This document shows, piece by piece, positions 1-12,685 of a stretch of DNA of 64,000 nucleotides. The stretch comes from Casuarina equisetifolia (lineage: Eukaryota > Streptophyta > Magnoliopsida > Fagales > Casuarinaceae), in assembly GCA_028551475.1 (NCBI GenBank), contig CM052361.1:1743501-1807500 (forward strand). Direction: 5' to 3'. Within the stretch, counting starts at the first letter, position 1; every line of letters begins with the position of its first letter. The notes below the pieces were generated by a model, which was given only the letters and a program-made list of their open reading frames with translations, ran no database searches and had not been told where the DNA came from. Both the position numbers and the translations under genes were made by a program.

Positions 1-2012
1 GGTAAAACAATGATTGGGAAAGCTATAGCTGGAGAGGCAAAAGCAACCTTTTTTTACATATCTGCCAGTTCGTTAACAAGCAAGTGGGTATGGGCTATTC
101 TTGTAGACTTTAGCACGTTCATGGTTCAGTGAACAAACTTCTCTGATTTGTTTGGGAAAATACACGGCCAATACAGAATTTGAGATGCATTAATACTACT
201 GTGATTGTATTCTTGTAGTAATCTTTACTGTCATTGTTTCTGATTTATTGAAAAAGTCGATTTTTAAATCCTATACTTTACAGTTGTATTATTCCTTTTT
301 GAGAGGATACGTGTTGGATATCTAACATTTTGAATAGTGACTGTAGATTGGAGAGGGTGAAAAGCTAGTGAGGGCCCTTTTTGGAGTTGCCAGTTGCCGT
401 CAGCCAGCTGTGATTTTTGTTGATGAAATCGATTCACTTCTTTCTCAGGTAAGGCAGGTTCTAGCCCTTAAGACAATCATGAAGTCGTCCTGTAAGCTAC
501 TTCTATTGAGAGGCCTGCAAAATCGTATAAGTTCACTTATTTGGGTGAACAACTTCGGTTGCCTGCTTTTGCTTAATCTTGGATCTCTCCATATCTATGG
601 GTGTTCATCCCATGCAATTTGTCAGTATACACTTTCAGGACTGTACTTGTGTTATCTGAATGACTAGGAAGAGTTTATGATTTACATACTCACTATTGCT
701 TGACTGTTGTTACTCTGGTGATAAAACTGTGTGTTCCAGCGTAAGTCAGAAGGTGAGCACGAATCAAGTAGACGACTTAAAACACAGTTTTTGATTGAAA
801 TGGAAGGCTTTGACAGCGGCAGCGAGCAGATTCTGCTAATAGGTAACTTGTTGAATCGTGAATTCAATTATCTCAGTTTTCAATCCTTTTCAAAATTAGG
901 TGAAAATTCTTAAAACTGCAGTTTACGTCTGAGAAACTTTATTTACTGTAAGATTCAACTTTAACTCAATGTTTCATTTTGTTTTGTTTTGTGAGGAATT
1001 CATTGCTTAAATACCTTATATCTGTCTTCCTTTCCTTTTTTATGGGTATTACTGAGACAATCTTATTCTATGAGCTATATGAGATGGCACAGAGGTTCCA
1101 CCTTCCGGGGCTTAAATGTACCATTTTCACTTTGGTTTTGGTCAAGTACCTGTTTATGTTCCACGATACTTCTCTTCTGGGGTCCCCACTTTTTGAGCGA
1201 ACTACTCTTTTCCTTTCTTTTGGGATAAGATTTGACAACCTTGTTCCAATTCTCTATTAGACAATCTCTTCTTTGCCATTGCACTATCATTATCACTAAT
1301 ATTTAGTTTTCTCAGGAGCAACGAATCGACCACAAGAACTTGATGAAGCAGCGCGGAGGCGACTTACCAAGAGGCTTTATATCCCTTTACCTTCATCAGG
1401 TGCAATTTATGAATCTGAGCTCTTATACCGAAAGCTCTAGGTTTGTCACTAATCGGCTGCTATTTGTTAATGAAGAAGCGAGAGCCTGGATTATTCGCAA
1501 TCTCCTAGAGAAGGATGGCCTTTTGAAGCTTTCAATTCAGGAAATTGAGACCGTTTGCACTATGACTGAAGGTACCTACTCTAACACATACCATACTGGC
1601 TGAATTTCAATAGGTCCTCAAATTAGTTTGACTCTTTCCTCGAGGTTTCCAATCTGATTTCTGAACTTCCCTGACTTGATAATTTTGTTTTCAGGGTATT
1701 CGGGATCAGACATGAAAAACCTAGTGAAGGATGCATCTATGGGTCCACTTAGAGATGCTTTAAGACAAGGCATAGAAATTACAAACCTTAAAAAGGAGGA
1801 TATGCGCTCAGTAACTCTTAAGGTAGCAAAAATCACCATACACAACCCATAAAATATTTGTTATACATCTCTTCCACTCGTTTGAGATTGTTTGGCTCAT
1901 CTCATTGTAGGACTTCGAGAACGCATTGCAAGAAGTAAGGCCCTCGGTCTCTGCAAATGAACTTGGTACATACGATGAATGGAACAAGCAATTCGGAAGC
2001 TTATCACTCTAG
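1..2012 (+). CDS. FIGL1: FIGL1-type AAA ATPase, 3' part (5' end outside window)
   Basis: Seven exons join in phase: 1-87, 347-448, 740-842, 1316-1399, 1476-1571, 1695-1822, 1911-2012, giving 233 residues up to the stop. The window opens inside the Walker A motif (first residues GKTMIGKA). Walker B is [11 protein letters not shown], followed by the conserved [15 protein letters not shown] segment with the arginine pair, and a C-terminal Vps4-like helix ending QFGSLSL. This matches plant FIDGETIN-LIKE 1, an AAA unfoldase that limits meiotic crossovers by countering RAD51/DMC1 (family knowledge). The N-terminal half, with the FRBD-type region, lies to the left and is not seen. All introns are GT-AG. 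Nothing in the visible part looks damaged, and it is convergent with the P450 downstream. Confidence 0.93.
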
Positions 2013-2770
2013 GAATCAGTTCGATTGGTGCAACGGGCCGTGAAATTCTCAACCTGTAAGCTGTAGTTGGTGGTGTCAAATCAATACCCATTTATCAGAT
2101 GGTTTGGTCAATTCGTCAGTAGCTCAGTAGAGTTATTAGCAACAGAGACCTCCTGATCGATCTTTGGTTCGACCACTATTCCCGCACCTTTACCTAATTA
2201 AAAAAAATAACAAAATTCTTGAGTTCTGGTCCCCTTTTTACCTATTTATTTGACTTGATCACCGTCTGGCCTTAATTTTACTGGGTTGCACGCCCAACAA
2301 CGTGGGATATTTGTTTAGATAATCATAATGTTTGCCATTATTTAACAGGGAAAGAAATAAAAAACTAGAAAAACTAAAAAACAAAAGAGGTTCGCCGAAT
2401 CCAACCACTACTATTTATATTAGATCTGCCTCTCCACCTGCACTCCTTTCTTTCTATTCAAAATAAAAGAACCTATCATGTGCAGTAACTGTATCAAACA
2501 CGCATGTGCAATATTCTGACCATTCTTGCATAAATCAACCAAGGCATGTTTGACCAATCGAATGGCTCGTAATCTTGAAGTGTATTGGATATACCTGATT
2601 GATGATGCTGGTGAACGCTTCCACAGAGATTACTATATGATTGTTTGACATATTAGTGTCCCCGTGTATTTGTAATACAAATGAAATACAGCGGCATGTT
2701 ACAAGCTACTGGATGCCACGTCACATCCATTGACTTCTACTAATCTATTTGCTTATTTCGTGTGGATAAT
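2013..2770. other. Convergent intergenic region FIGL1 / P450
   Basis: About 0.76 kb between two converging genes. It should hold both 3' UTRs and is AT-rich. I see no further coding signal. Confidence 0.6.
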
Positions 2771-4303
2771 TCAGGTGGTTCCTTGGGCTTGGTCTCTCTT
2801 GCGGACCAACACCTTTAACCCCCCAGCCATGTGAGCCGTAAGGAGCGGAACGAAGGCCGGCCGGTTCGACCCGATTGGTCTGAGCTCGAACCGCTTCAGA
2901 ACCGAGGCCACCACGTACGTCATTTGCACAAAAGCCATCTCCTTTCCCAGACACACCCGGGGACCGGCCTGGAATATCGGGAACTTGTAGGGACATACCT
3001 TTTTCAACTCGGCTCCCTCCTCCACAGGTTCCAGAAACCACCGGTCCGGTTTGAACTCCAGCCGGTCTTTCCCCCACAACGCCTCCATTCTCCCCATTCC
3101 GTACGGGAAGTAAGTCAACCTATCTCCTCCCTTGACCGGAGTCCCATCCGGCAAAAAGTCGTCGACTAGAGCATGCTTGGAGTCCCAGGCTATCGGCGGG
3201 TAGAGCCGCATGGACTCGCAAAGGCATGCTCTCAACAATCTCATCTCCTTCAGGGAATCATAATCCAACATTTCACCTTTCATGGATTCTATCTCCTTCA
3301 CCACCTCCTTCTCCACCTGTGGATGACAGGAAAGCAACCAGAACAGCCACGTCATTGCCGCTGACGTGGTGTCCTTCCCTGCCATGATGAAGCTTATCAC
3401 CATGTCTCTGATTACCTCGTCTTCATGACCGGCAGATAGCAGCCGAGACAGAAGATCTCCGCTCCAAACCTCGCCTTGGGCAATCTTTTCCCTCCTTTCG
3501 CGGATGATACTCGTGACGTAGGCGTGAACTTCTTCAACGGCGTCCTTCAGTCGCCGCTCAGATCCCACCCCGAGCAGCCTCTTGATCTTCCACACGATGA
3601 AAAGCGGCGTAGCCCCGCGCCTGGCGGAAACCTCCGACGCCGTGTCGAAAGCTTTCGAGAGGGGCGAAATCGGTAGGTAAGGATCCAGGCTGAACCGCTC
3701 GATCCCCAAGGAAAGCCGGCAGATCAAATTGAACGCGAGTCGCCTCAGCAACTCCTGCAAGTCAACCGCGTCGTTGGTGGACGCGAGGGCCTCCAGCACC
3801 GGCAACAACTGGTTCTCCACCTCCTCCTGCAGTGCATTCACGACGAACTCCCGAAGAGACTTCGTGCTGAACTCGTGGCAGGCCAGCTTCCTCTGCATGC
3901 GCCAGAGCTCCCCGTCGACGTTGAATATTCCGCAGCCGAGAAAATCCCCCAGGATTTCGGTAAACGGCTTGCCTTTGGGGAAGTTGTTGAAGTTGGTCTT
4001 GAGCATGTACTCCACGTTGCTTGGATTCGCCGTGACTATCGTCCGCGGAGCACCGAACCGGCGTACCACGATCGTGTTGGTTCCAGACTCCGTCAGCAGC
4101 GTAGTATACCAATCCAACAGGTGGTTCCTATTCTTGTAAAAGGAAATCAAGCATCCGATGACAGGATACGACGGGGGGCCTTGGCCGGGAAGCTTCCGGA
4201 CCCGCCGGAGTCCACGTAAAATCACATGAAACAAGTAGAGAAGAATCGGAAGTAACATAATCGTGAGGGGCTTCATTGCACAGAGAGACATTAAAACTCC
4301 CAT
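2771..4303 (-). CDS. Cytochrome P450, CYP94B-like fatty-acid / JA-Ile omega-hydroxylase
   Basis: Single exon of 510 aa. A hydrophobic N-terminal anchor (about residues 10-30) is followed by a proline-rich hinge (LPGQGPPSYPVIG). The I-helix motif AGKDTTSAAMTW (about 310), K-helix ESMR (ExxR), FKPDRW (PERF region) and the heme-binding FQAGPRVCLG with its axial Cys are all present. Segments such as NFNNFPKGKPFTEILGD and LLTAHMAGGLKVLVR are typical of CYP94, and CYP94 genes are intronless. Arabidopsis CYP94B members oxidise jasmonoyl-isoleucine at C-12 and fatty acids at the omega end; the exact substrate here is inference. ER-membrane enzyme. The first Met (MGVLMSLCAM) is used as start, with others close behind. 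Confidence 0.9.
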   Translation of the reverse strand: MGVLMSLCAMKPLTIMLLPILLYLFHVILRGLRRVRKLPGQGPPSYPVIGCLISFYKNRNHLLDWYTTLLTESGTNTIVVRRFGAPRTIVTANPSNVEYMLKTNFNNFPKGKPFTEILGDFLGCGIFNVDGELWRMQRKLACHEFSTKSLREFVVNALQEEVENQLLPVLEALASTNDAVDLQELLRRLAFNLICRLSLGIERFSLDPYLPISPLSKAFDTASEVSARRGATPLFIVWKIKRLLGVGSERRLKDAVEEVHAYVTSIIRERREKIAQGEVWSGDLLSRLLSAGHEDEVIRDMVISFIMAGKDTTSAAMTWLFWLLSCHPQVEKEVVKEIESMKGEMLDYDSLKEMRLLRACLCESMRLYPPIAWDSKHALVDDFLPDGTPVKGGDRLTYFPYGMGRMEALWGKDRLEFKPDRWFLEPVEEGAELKKVCPYKFPIFQAGPRVCLGKEMAFVQMTYVVASVLKRFELRPIGSNRPAFVPLLTAHMAGGLKVLVRKRDQAQGTT

Positions 4304-4350
4304 GTTGTTAACATGGAAACAACAACTGAACAGAACACCGAAAACGATAC

Positions 4351-4360
4351 CTATTTATGC
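4351..4360 (-). promoter_or_regulatory. Candidate TATA box of the P450
   Basis: On the minus strand this reads GCATAAATAG, about 50 bp upstream of the P450 ATG. A second candidate, TATATAAAAT, lies at about 4396-4405. Either could set the start site. Confidence 0.4.
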
Positions 4361-7300
4361 TTTTGGACTGCGCAAAGGCATGGTGGGATCGTCCATTTTA
4401 TATATTCACACGTCTTCCAAATAGTCTGCAATTTCTCCATTTTTCTATTCGTCTCCCATAAGTATATGCAACATCACAAATGAATAACAATTCTGATATT
4501 GCAGATGATACTGGTCGGTGCTTATATAAAGTCTAATTATGGAAGGGATCATGCCTGTTTTCCGTGGCTTTCTTAAGGTTCTTTCCCACATGAAAAGGTA
4601 AGTTCTAGAAAAATGACAAACACCGGAATCAATATAATAAATGAAAACTTCTTTGCTCATTTTTATACTATTTCTTCAGCAACTTGTAAAGGCAGTACAT
4701 AGATTAAGCTATGGAAAGCTACGTGGGTACCTATGAAGTCCTCGTGAGCTTCATCAATGTCATAACTGGGTCCAGTGCGATGTCGTCCGAAACTTCATAC
4801 CAGTAAAGCAGGCGAATCTAGGCTATAGAAAAGTACAGGAAGGGGGATTTTTCACGGGAGTGGAAGGAGGTGGTGTCTGATCGGGATCTTTCTTTCCTCC
4901 CCAATAGTCCCATCGTGTCTTTTTTAACTTTTTGTCTAATCATTCAGTGAAACGGCCTTTCAAAGTCTTGGTCACCCTCTTTCTCTCCACCATCTTTCTT
5001 CTGCCCAACAAAGTACATGCAAATCTTTCAGGTGAAACGGCTTGACCTACAGGTAATGGCTGGTGAGTTTCACATGTGGTTGATAGTACCCAGTAATGTT
5101 TGGCAGCACATGTAAGCTTTACTAGTGCAAAAACTTTTGAGAGTCTTATCGAGCTTTACTATCATGATTTAAAAAACCATTAGGATGGAGTCGAAATTCT
5201 AAGAAGGGCTTGTGTAAGAGCTCTTGCAAAGTATTTCAGATTTTAATCTATTTGGTTACTTTTTTTTTTTTTTATCTCAATATAAGAAGTGGGTTTTTAC
5301 TTTTTAGTCTAAGTCGTCAACTAAAATTTAGTGGAGGTTTTAAGTTATTAAAAAAAAAAAGAATTCATATATATAGGTTTAAGAATTGTCTTTATATGAC
5401 AATTTTCTTTATGTAATAAAGAAATATAACATGCTGATATCTTGTTAAGCTTAATAAGGACAAAAGATTTGAGAGCACTTGTATCAAGCTTTACATTTAT
5501 AAACACAATAAACTATTATTATTATTATTATTTAAAAACTTCATACATTTATAATTTGAGATTTCTTTTCTTTTATGAGAATAGATTACTTCCTCTATTG
5601 AAATCACACTTGCAACAAGTTAATATCTTGGTAGCACGGGATATATAAAAAATTCAATGTACCCATTTACTTCCCGTGCAAGAAAATACTTTCTTCTAAG
5701 ATCCACCTAAATCCATAAAAAAAAAAAAAAAAAAAGAGGTGTCTAACTTGAAACTTTAGTTTTGGTATTGTATAAGAAAATTTACTATCTTTTTAAAACC
5801 AACTTATAAAAAGGGTAACACTTCCATTTATAAGAAGCAAAACGTGTCAATATCTTAGTACTTTAAAACATACACTAAATGTCCATTTTTTGATTAAGAA
5901 CTCAGACAACTCATCAAAGGAAACTGTATACGTATATTTTTTTTTAAAACCTCATTAACAACTTGAAGAAAAAAATCTCAATTGATAAAATTATTATTCG
6001 ACACAACTACCATTATAAAAAAGACATACAATAAACGTAACACTTTCCAAAAACTTGTATAAGAACAATTTGAAAGCATCTTATAATAAAATCATCCTTA
6101 ACCATAATTCTATTATTGAGTTGGGTACACCTGAATAGAGTTATCAAGCACAGCCTCCGAATTTGTAATCAAATCTGCTTCAAATCAAGGAGACAGGTGT
6201 CTCTCTCCATGTGCACTGCTCCATATGTCTTGCTCGGAACCAACCGTCAAGGCCTGCTCTTCACAACCACAAAACGTGACAAAATTCAAAGGAACATAAA
6301 AAAAAAAAAAAAGGAAGAAAAAGAGAAGGAATGGTCTCCGCCACTTAATGTGATCGAAATTGTTTAAGTGTCAATGACTAGACGCCCAAAATCTAATATG
6401 AATCATTGGGACCGCCGATTTTTATATATCAACCACATATTAACAACTTGCTGGAGTTGCATAGTTTTAAGTCATTGTCACGACGACCATCTAGAGAAAA
6501 GGTGACAATTTAGATGTGTTCACATTGCACGAGGAAGAAGAATGATGATCGAATTCAATGTAGCTCCAAAAAGTCTTTCTATGTTAAACAGAAAGTTCAT
6601 TGGCTAATTAAGCCTCCTTCTAGACCTTTCAAGGGTCCTACCCATGACTTGCTGTATGTTTGCTATGTGTTTAATTTTGTTAAGATGTGATTTATGAGGC
6701 ATAAAATTAGCTCTGATATTAAATGTTACAATCTTTAATTATTATGTCAAACACTCTAAAATTGAAAGTTAATTAAAAATCATTTTAAAAATTAATTTCA
6801 TTCACACAAGAGCACAATTTAATGTAATTTGAAAAAAAATGGTATCACTATCATTTTTTGGTATTTTTTGTTCTCTCTATATATAAGACTTCTTCCCTCA
6901 AAAGAGAGTAAGGGTTAGACCATAAACTTCTTTTACACAAACATACCAAATTTGATGTGATTTAGAAAAACATTTTTACCTTTTTTTTTTTTTTCCTGTT
7001 ATTTTCTTTCTCCAAGCTGTGGTTGCATAAATGAAAGAACTAAAAACAAATCAGAAGCAAAAAAATAAGACTAAACAAAATGGTATGCCGAATTACGATT
7101 TTACCCCTACCACTGATTTTTACAAGACCTAGCACTTGGGCCCCAGGGTCCGAACCAGCTTATCCACTAGGACGGTTAAAGCCACGGGTACGGCTGGTTA
7201 GTGGGTCATTTCAGGCATGTGCGGGCGCAGTTGCTTTGGAAGTATTACCAAGCGAATGCGACAGGAGGAAGAAGACATGTAGTAATGGCTGGTGGAAACT

Positions 7301-7759
7301 CGATGCAAGTTGGTGGAGAAAAGTGTGACCTGATATACTTGATTAACCAAAAGGATCAGCATGCCAGTGATCTTTTCTCAGACAACATCTTGTTCACACA
7401 TACGAGTCAAGATTTCTACTATAAAATACTCAATCCCGTCAGGAAAAGATTGGACAGAAAGACAGTGGTTCTTGAAGTTTGCAGAAAAAGAAACAAGAAA
7501 GTAATGCCACTCAACCACCATTGCCATTCAACCAAGCTGCTTATTGGGTCTTTCCAAGGAGTTAATGGAGGATCCCAAGAACTCCAATATGGATTTTGCC
7601 TTATCTTGACTCCCCCCAAAGCACATTAAATGGTTCATATTTTGCTTCTAACGAGGGGATGCATTGGCTTTTGACTGGTTTGGATCACACCAGTATCGAA
7701 ATCTTGTTTTAGCTACATCACAGAAGAAGAACAAATCCGGTCAATTCAAGCACTTTGTT
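4361..7759. other. AT-rich intergenic region
   Basis: About 3.4 kb upstream of the P450 and downstream of sulfite oxidase. It is rich in A/T homopolymers and short ATT repeats (around 5514-5530). The less AT-rich stretch 7080-7630 is open in two frames but shows no recognisable domain, so no gene is called. The sulfite oxidase 3' UTR should lie in its last few hundred bases. Confidence 0.5.
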
Positions 7760-10700
7760 TTACATGTTTGAGTGACCAACATGAACTTTAACTCTATGCC
7801 ATGAGGTATTCAGTATCCCTCTCAAGTTCCAAATGTCTTCCGCCTTCTCAGGCTGGACATTTCCTGCAATATCGACCTGCCAGATGATGGAAGAAGAAAC
7901 ACAGTCAAGTGCTAGCCATAGACAAAATATGAGCCTGGAATTGCAGCTCATTTGTCAACCCATGTGTAAACCAGTATGTGACCATGTTGAAGGGGCACCT
8001 CAAAGTTCAAACACGTGGGCTGAACTAGCCACTGAAAAACAAAAGCTGCATAAAATGGTCGGGTCCAAGATCATGGACATCTAATACTTGCAAAACAGAA
8101 ATGATTATTTGTGGAACTTTGATGTTTTATCTTTTTGTGGATAAGATATTGACACGCACGCATATACAAGCATAAGATGAACAGATAAACTTTAGCAATT
8201 GGCTTTAATAATTTACAAGTTGAAATTACCCAAGGACCAAAAACATAGCTGTTTTGTAGTCAGTCAAAACTAGTAGAATTTAGCAGAGGAAACCACACAT
8301 ACCGCTTTCGCAACAATCTCAGTGCTATGAGTGACATCAACATCAATCTCGAAAAGCACCCATGCCCATTTGTCACTGTTTATATCATCTGCAGAGTATG
8401 GCACGCCAGTCTTCTGGTATCTGGAGGCTTCCATCCAGGTCTTGCCACCATCAACAGAAACATCTACTCTCTCAATGCCCCGGCCACCTCCTGCTGCAGC
8501 ATATCCACTAACTTTTACCTGCAAATTATTTTGATTTCAGAAGATCCAATCCATTCCATTGAAACACTATCTGGCTCAACCATCCACCTTGCACAGAGAG
8601 ACAGTATACTGACTTTCACAGGAATGATACTCAGGAAGTACAACAGAAAATTTTAAACATATCCACAAACAAACATCTATTTATCAGTGACGTCCCAATA
8701 TAAATATGAAGCCACAACAGCACATCGTGGAGAAGATCTCCCCAACACGTACCAATCAAGGCAGAAATTTTTTTATTCAAATAATAAAATACATGTGCAG
8801 AAGAGTTTGGGTGGACAAAGAAGGGCTGCACTGCCGTAGACAGTTGAAAAGACCAATAAATACTTACAATAATTTACTAATAAAAGAGAATAGCTCGAGA
8901 ATACATCTCAAAATTATTTGGAAAGTCTGAGAATCTGTCAATATTTCAAGTGCTAATGAACAACACAACAATACCCTAAGCTTAACGAGAAGGTTTCAGA
9001 ACTCTAACTATGCCCGTTAGGAGCTCGTATAATTTTGATGATCAAGAATAAACTCTATTTGTGTTAACAAGTAAAAGAGAATGTATAGTAGCAAACAGAA
9101 CTAACCTTTCCAGGCTTTATTGCAGTCACATCCTCTAAAGAGCATATTACACACTGTCAATCAGCAAATCTGTAGTGTTAGTCAGGCATTAATAGTCACA
9201 CGCAGATGGAGGGGGCAAAGAAGTCTATATCCGATGTTCAACACATTTGCGGCCTTCGTAATAGGAAAAAGTACTTCTTGAAATTACCTGAACAGGGAAA
9301 TCCATTTGCGGCCGCCTTGTTGACCAATTTATGTTATCCCAATTAACTGAAGGAGGAAATATTTTGTAGTCTTTTTGCATAAAGAAACCCTGAAAGACGT
9401 TAAAACTCTAAGATAAATATGTATGAAATTAATAACTACAACACATTCAAAAGAAAGAAGAAAAGGTATTTCCAACCTGGCATTCCTCTGCAAGTACATT
9501 AATAGAATCTAGCCACTTAACAGAACGAGCGCCAATAACACCCGGGACAATCACACGCAATGGATATCCATGATCCCTATTAAGAGGCTTTGGCATGATA
9601 GCAAGAAAGTGTCATGATAACAACAGAGTTATACAACATATTCCAAACAACTGAATTACTGGACAAAAGATAAGGCAGAGAGCATCAAAGGATGCTAAAA
9701 ATGTGACAAAGAATTATGTGTCTGATGAACACCTAGAAGACAAAAAATGAACCCATATGCAACACATACTTTTACAGTATACAGAAATCTATCAGATACA
9801 TCTTTTCCTTCTTTTAGTCTGATAAGCAGAGAAACATCAAAACATAGAAATTGATTTCAAAATTTGGTGCACCATCGACACAAAACATAGATAAAGTAGT
9901 CGGAACTCAAGAAACAGGTTTTGCTGGGCTGTAAAAACTGTGATAAGAATGGAGTGCAAAAAGTAGAAATTTCGTTAAAAAATAATCAAAAACGAAAAAC
10001 AGAGCCAACAAGCCAGGAACATGCAATTAGTCGAGTAATTCTCAAGGCGAACATTTACCTCTCCATTCATCTCATAAGCAAGTAAAACATCTGCTTCAGG
10101 GTTTGTGGCTTGAATTAGTGGAATCGATGCTTTGTAGGGGCCTCCTTTTTCTTCCTAAAGTTGTTCATTATTCAGAAGCATTACATCAATTAAGTTTCCC
10201 CCATGAAACTTGAAATTCAAATTTCTCCACCAAGGAGCAAAGAGCCACAAAATAACAGATTAATGTTAGAACAATATTAGAAGGCCAAGTTTGTTACCTT
10301 ACACTTATCAATGCTTACAAATTCAACATGTTGTCCACCTGATCGAGTGGTACTCGTCAACTTAGATATTCCAACAAGTTCAAGCACATCAGCCAACTTG
10401 GCACCACCCCAGACAGCTGAAAAGAAGTGAGGAATATTAGAAGTTGTAATTATTTAGTCAAAACAACTTCGGTAGTAGCTGATGTATAATTAAATCATTC
10501 TGATGTTAATTCCGAGTTCAAAGGAAAAGAAAAAGGATCTTTTGATAAACTGAATTCACATATGTTTGACAAGAACTTAGAAACACATGATATACAAAGT
10601 TGTCCAAATTTTTTTTTTTTAAAAAAAAATCCTTCAGCCAAAAAATCTATATTAAGCTAGACTGAAACCTATATCAGCATCCCAGTCTTCCTAATCCCAA

Positions 10701-12685
10701 GGAAAATTTTACATATCACAAAGCACAACGAGATAAAGAAAGATATGGCTTCAACTATATCTCTTTTGAAGCCAAAAGAAAACTCTTGATCCAAAACATT
10801 ATTCTTTTCTACAAAACATTCAGATAAGATTTATTTTCTTTTTTTTCAATGTTGTACAGATTGATTTTCCGAATTGGTCTTTAGGATCATTTGTATCATA
10901 TTATTAGCTAAACTGAAGACTTAGGAGCATTAATTTGCAAGAAAGACACTTTTAACATGGCATAAATGAAACAAAAATGTAAAGAATCCAGTAGAGCATC
11001 CAAACAATTGTTTCGGATGAAATCTGAACAAACCAGGACAACCAAGTATCCGGTTAAACATCCTGGGAATTAATATGCTATTCAGTGTATTGTTTGTTGT
11101 GATGGGGGGGTTGGGTTGTGTAGGTGCAAGAGGCTACACACTCTTGCACCCATCATACACCAATATCAAAAGAAGGGTTGCATCCACAGTAGAGAAAACA
11201 AACCATTTCCTATAGCAGAAACTTCCCAGCCAACTCCTCTCACTTTTTGGATTTTACTCATAGCATTCCGTCTATTACCTGCACACTGAGCGACCAACAA
11301 AAGCCAAATCAATGATATCTTAGCATATTCAGAAACGTAGACATCTCTAAGCAACAACTTGAGCCAAGAAGTTCCATCTGACTCCAACACGGTAAAGGCC
11401 AAAGAGTATGCATAAGAGAATATACCTGTAAAGTAGCAGCAACATTATATTTTGGAAGCATCCTGTTTCATATAACAAGTATGTAAATTACTTGCTCCAA
11501 GCACCTTCATTATGAACATTAGCATCGCCCACTTTCTTTAGAAATTATGATCAGAAGTATTACTGGCACGATAACAGAGATTAAACCAACACACGGCTTC
11601 CCAAAGTGATAATATGCATTCTAGTGCAGGACAATGAAACATCAAAATGCAATTCCCCATACCAGCACTCACCTGATATCTTTCATAAACAGCTTCTTAG
11701 GATTCTCAACTAAGCCAGAGATAGAAACAAAATATCTGTTTCAACAAACAGCTTCTTAATCAGTTAACATTGCTTGACATCAAAGAACTTGAATGTTTTG
11801 TACTCGAAGTGAAGGAACTAGGGAAGAAAATGCAACCTTTCTATGTCATCAACTACCGGTATTGGACCATGATTTCTCTTGTAGAATAAATCCACAGGAG
11901 TCACATAAGAAGAAACCAAGGCCGAACGTGGTGGCTCAGCATTGAAGGGCTCCTGTATCAAAGATATAGGGAAATGAAGATCACGCGTTGAACAAAGCAA
12001 GTCAAGAGAAACATCAGTATATATATCCAGTACAACACAGTAAATGGAGTTTCAGTGAGAAACTTCTTTTGGTTCACTTAACAATTTGTGGAGAGAACAG
12101 CTCGATTGATCACTCCATTGCCTATATCTTTCGTGAAATATTTTATTAGTCATATTTCATCATTCTCGACTTCTTGTAGGATGAAATCAGTTTGTACTTC
12201 TAGGATGAATTATATCAACACAAGTTCAGTTGATTTAACCAAAAGAAAAAAGTTACAGGCATATACAACTCAGCCCAAATGGGCCCTTATGCAGTAAACG
12301 ACTGTACGAACTTTAAAGCAAAAGCACTCCCACTAAACTCACAAGCAAGTTCCACTCGTTCCAAAATTACAGCCCCCAAGGAGCAAGGAAAATTCAACCA
12401 GATAATCCAACAGGCTATTTATCATAATCATGTCTAAACCAAAAAAATAAAAAAAAAATCACATGAAGAACCCAGATAAAGCAAAAACTTGCCACTTTCT
12501 TCAATTCCAGATACTGACAGAATATGCAAGCTTCTAAGATTATCAGCTACACCCATATCAAAATCCCAGACTTCAACAGGCAAAAGAACAGGATTCAATA
12601 GCTGGCTTGCCTTGGCGTTAACCCGAAGACATGGATGACGGGGTGGTTCTTGCAAGTAATCAGACGGCCCTCTAATTCCCGGCAT
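7760..12685 (-). CDS. SOX: Sulfite oxidase (molybdenum cofactor enzyme, peroxisomal)
   Basis: Twelve exons: 12685-12611, 11952-11837, 11735-11673, 11462-11426, 11285-11204, 10416-10298, 10154-10059, 9587-9477, 9389-9288, 9153-9106, 8518-8303, 7876-7760. They total 1182 nt, or 393 aa, the length of the Arabidopsis enzyme, and phase is kept at every junction. The protein starts [10 protein letters not shown]. The Mo-coordinating cysteine falls at residue 98 in LQCAGNRR, the first codon of exon 5. The C-terminal dimerisation domain ends GHSNM, and SNM is a plausible PTS1 peroxisomal signal. The enzyme oxidises sulfite to sulfate with O2, giving H2O2 (family knowledge). Intron 1 appears to be GC-AG; the rest are GT-AG. 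The reading frame is open upstream of the chosen ATG but is not conserved there. Confidence 0.94.
11953..12610 (-). other. GC-AG intron (intron 1 of sulfite oxidase)
   Basis: The exon 1 / exon 2 junction predicted from protein conservation (VNAK then EPFNAEPP) gives donor AAG|GCAAGC and acceptor ATACAG|GAGCCC. GC donors with this flanking consensus are a known minor class. A GT donor seven codons further would add ASQLLNP, which is less likely. Confidence 0.7.

Noticed and set aside
7080..7629. Overlapping open frames of 82 and 142 codons downstream of sulfite oxidase
   Set aside because: The longer one starts at GTG. Neither shows a domain or conserved look; they lie in plausible 3' flank sequence.
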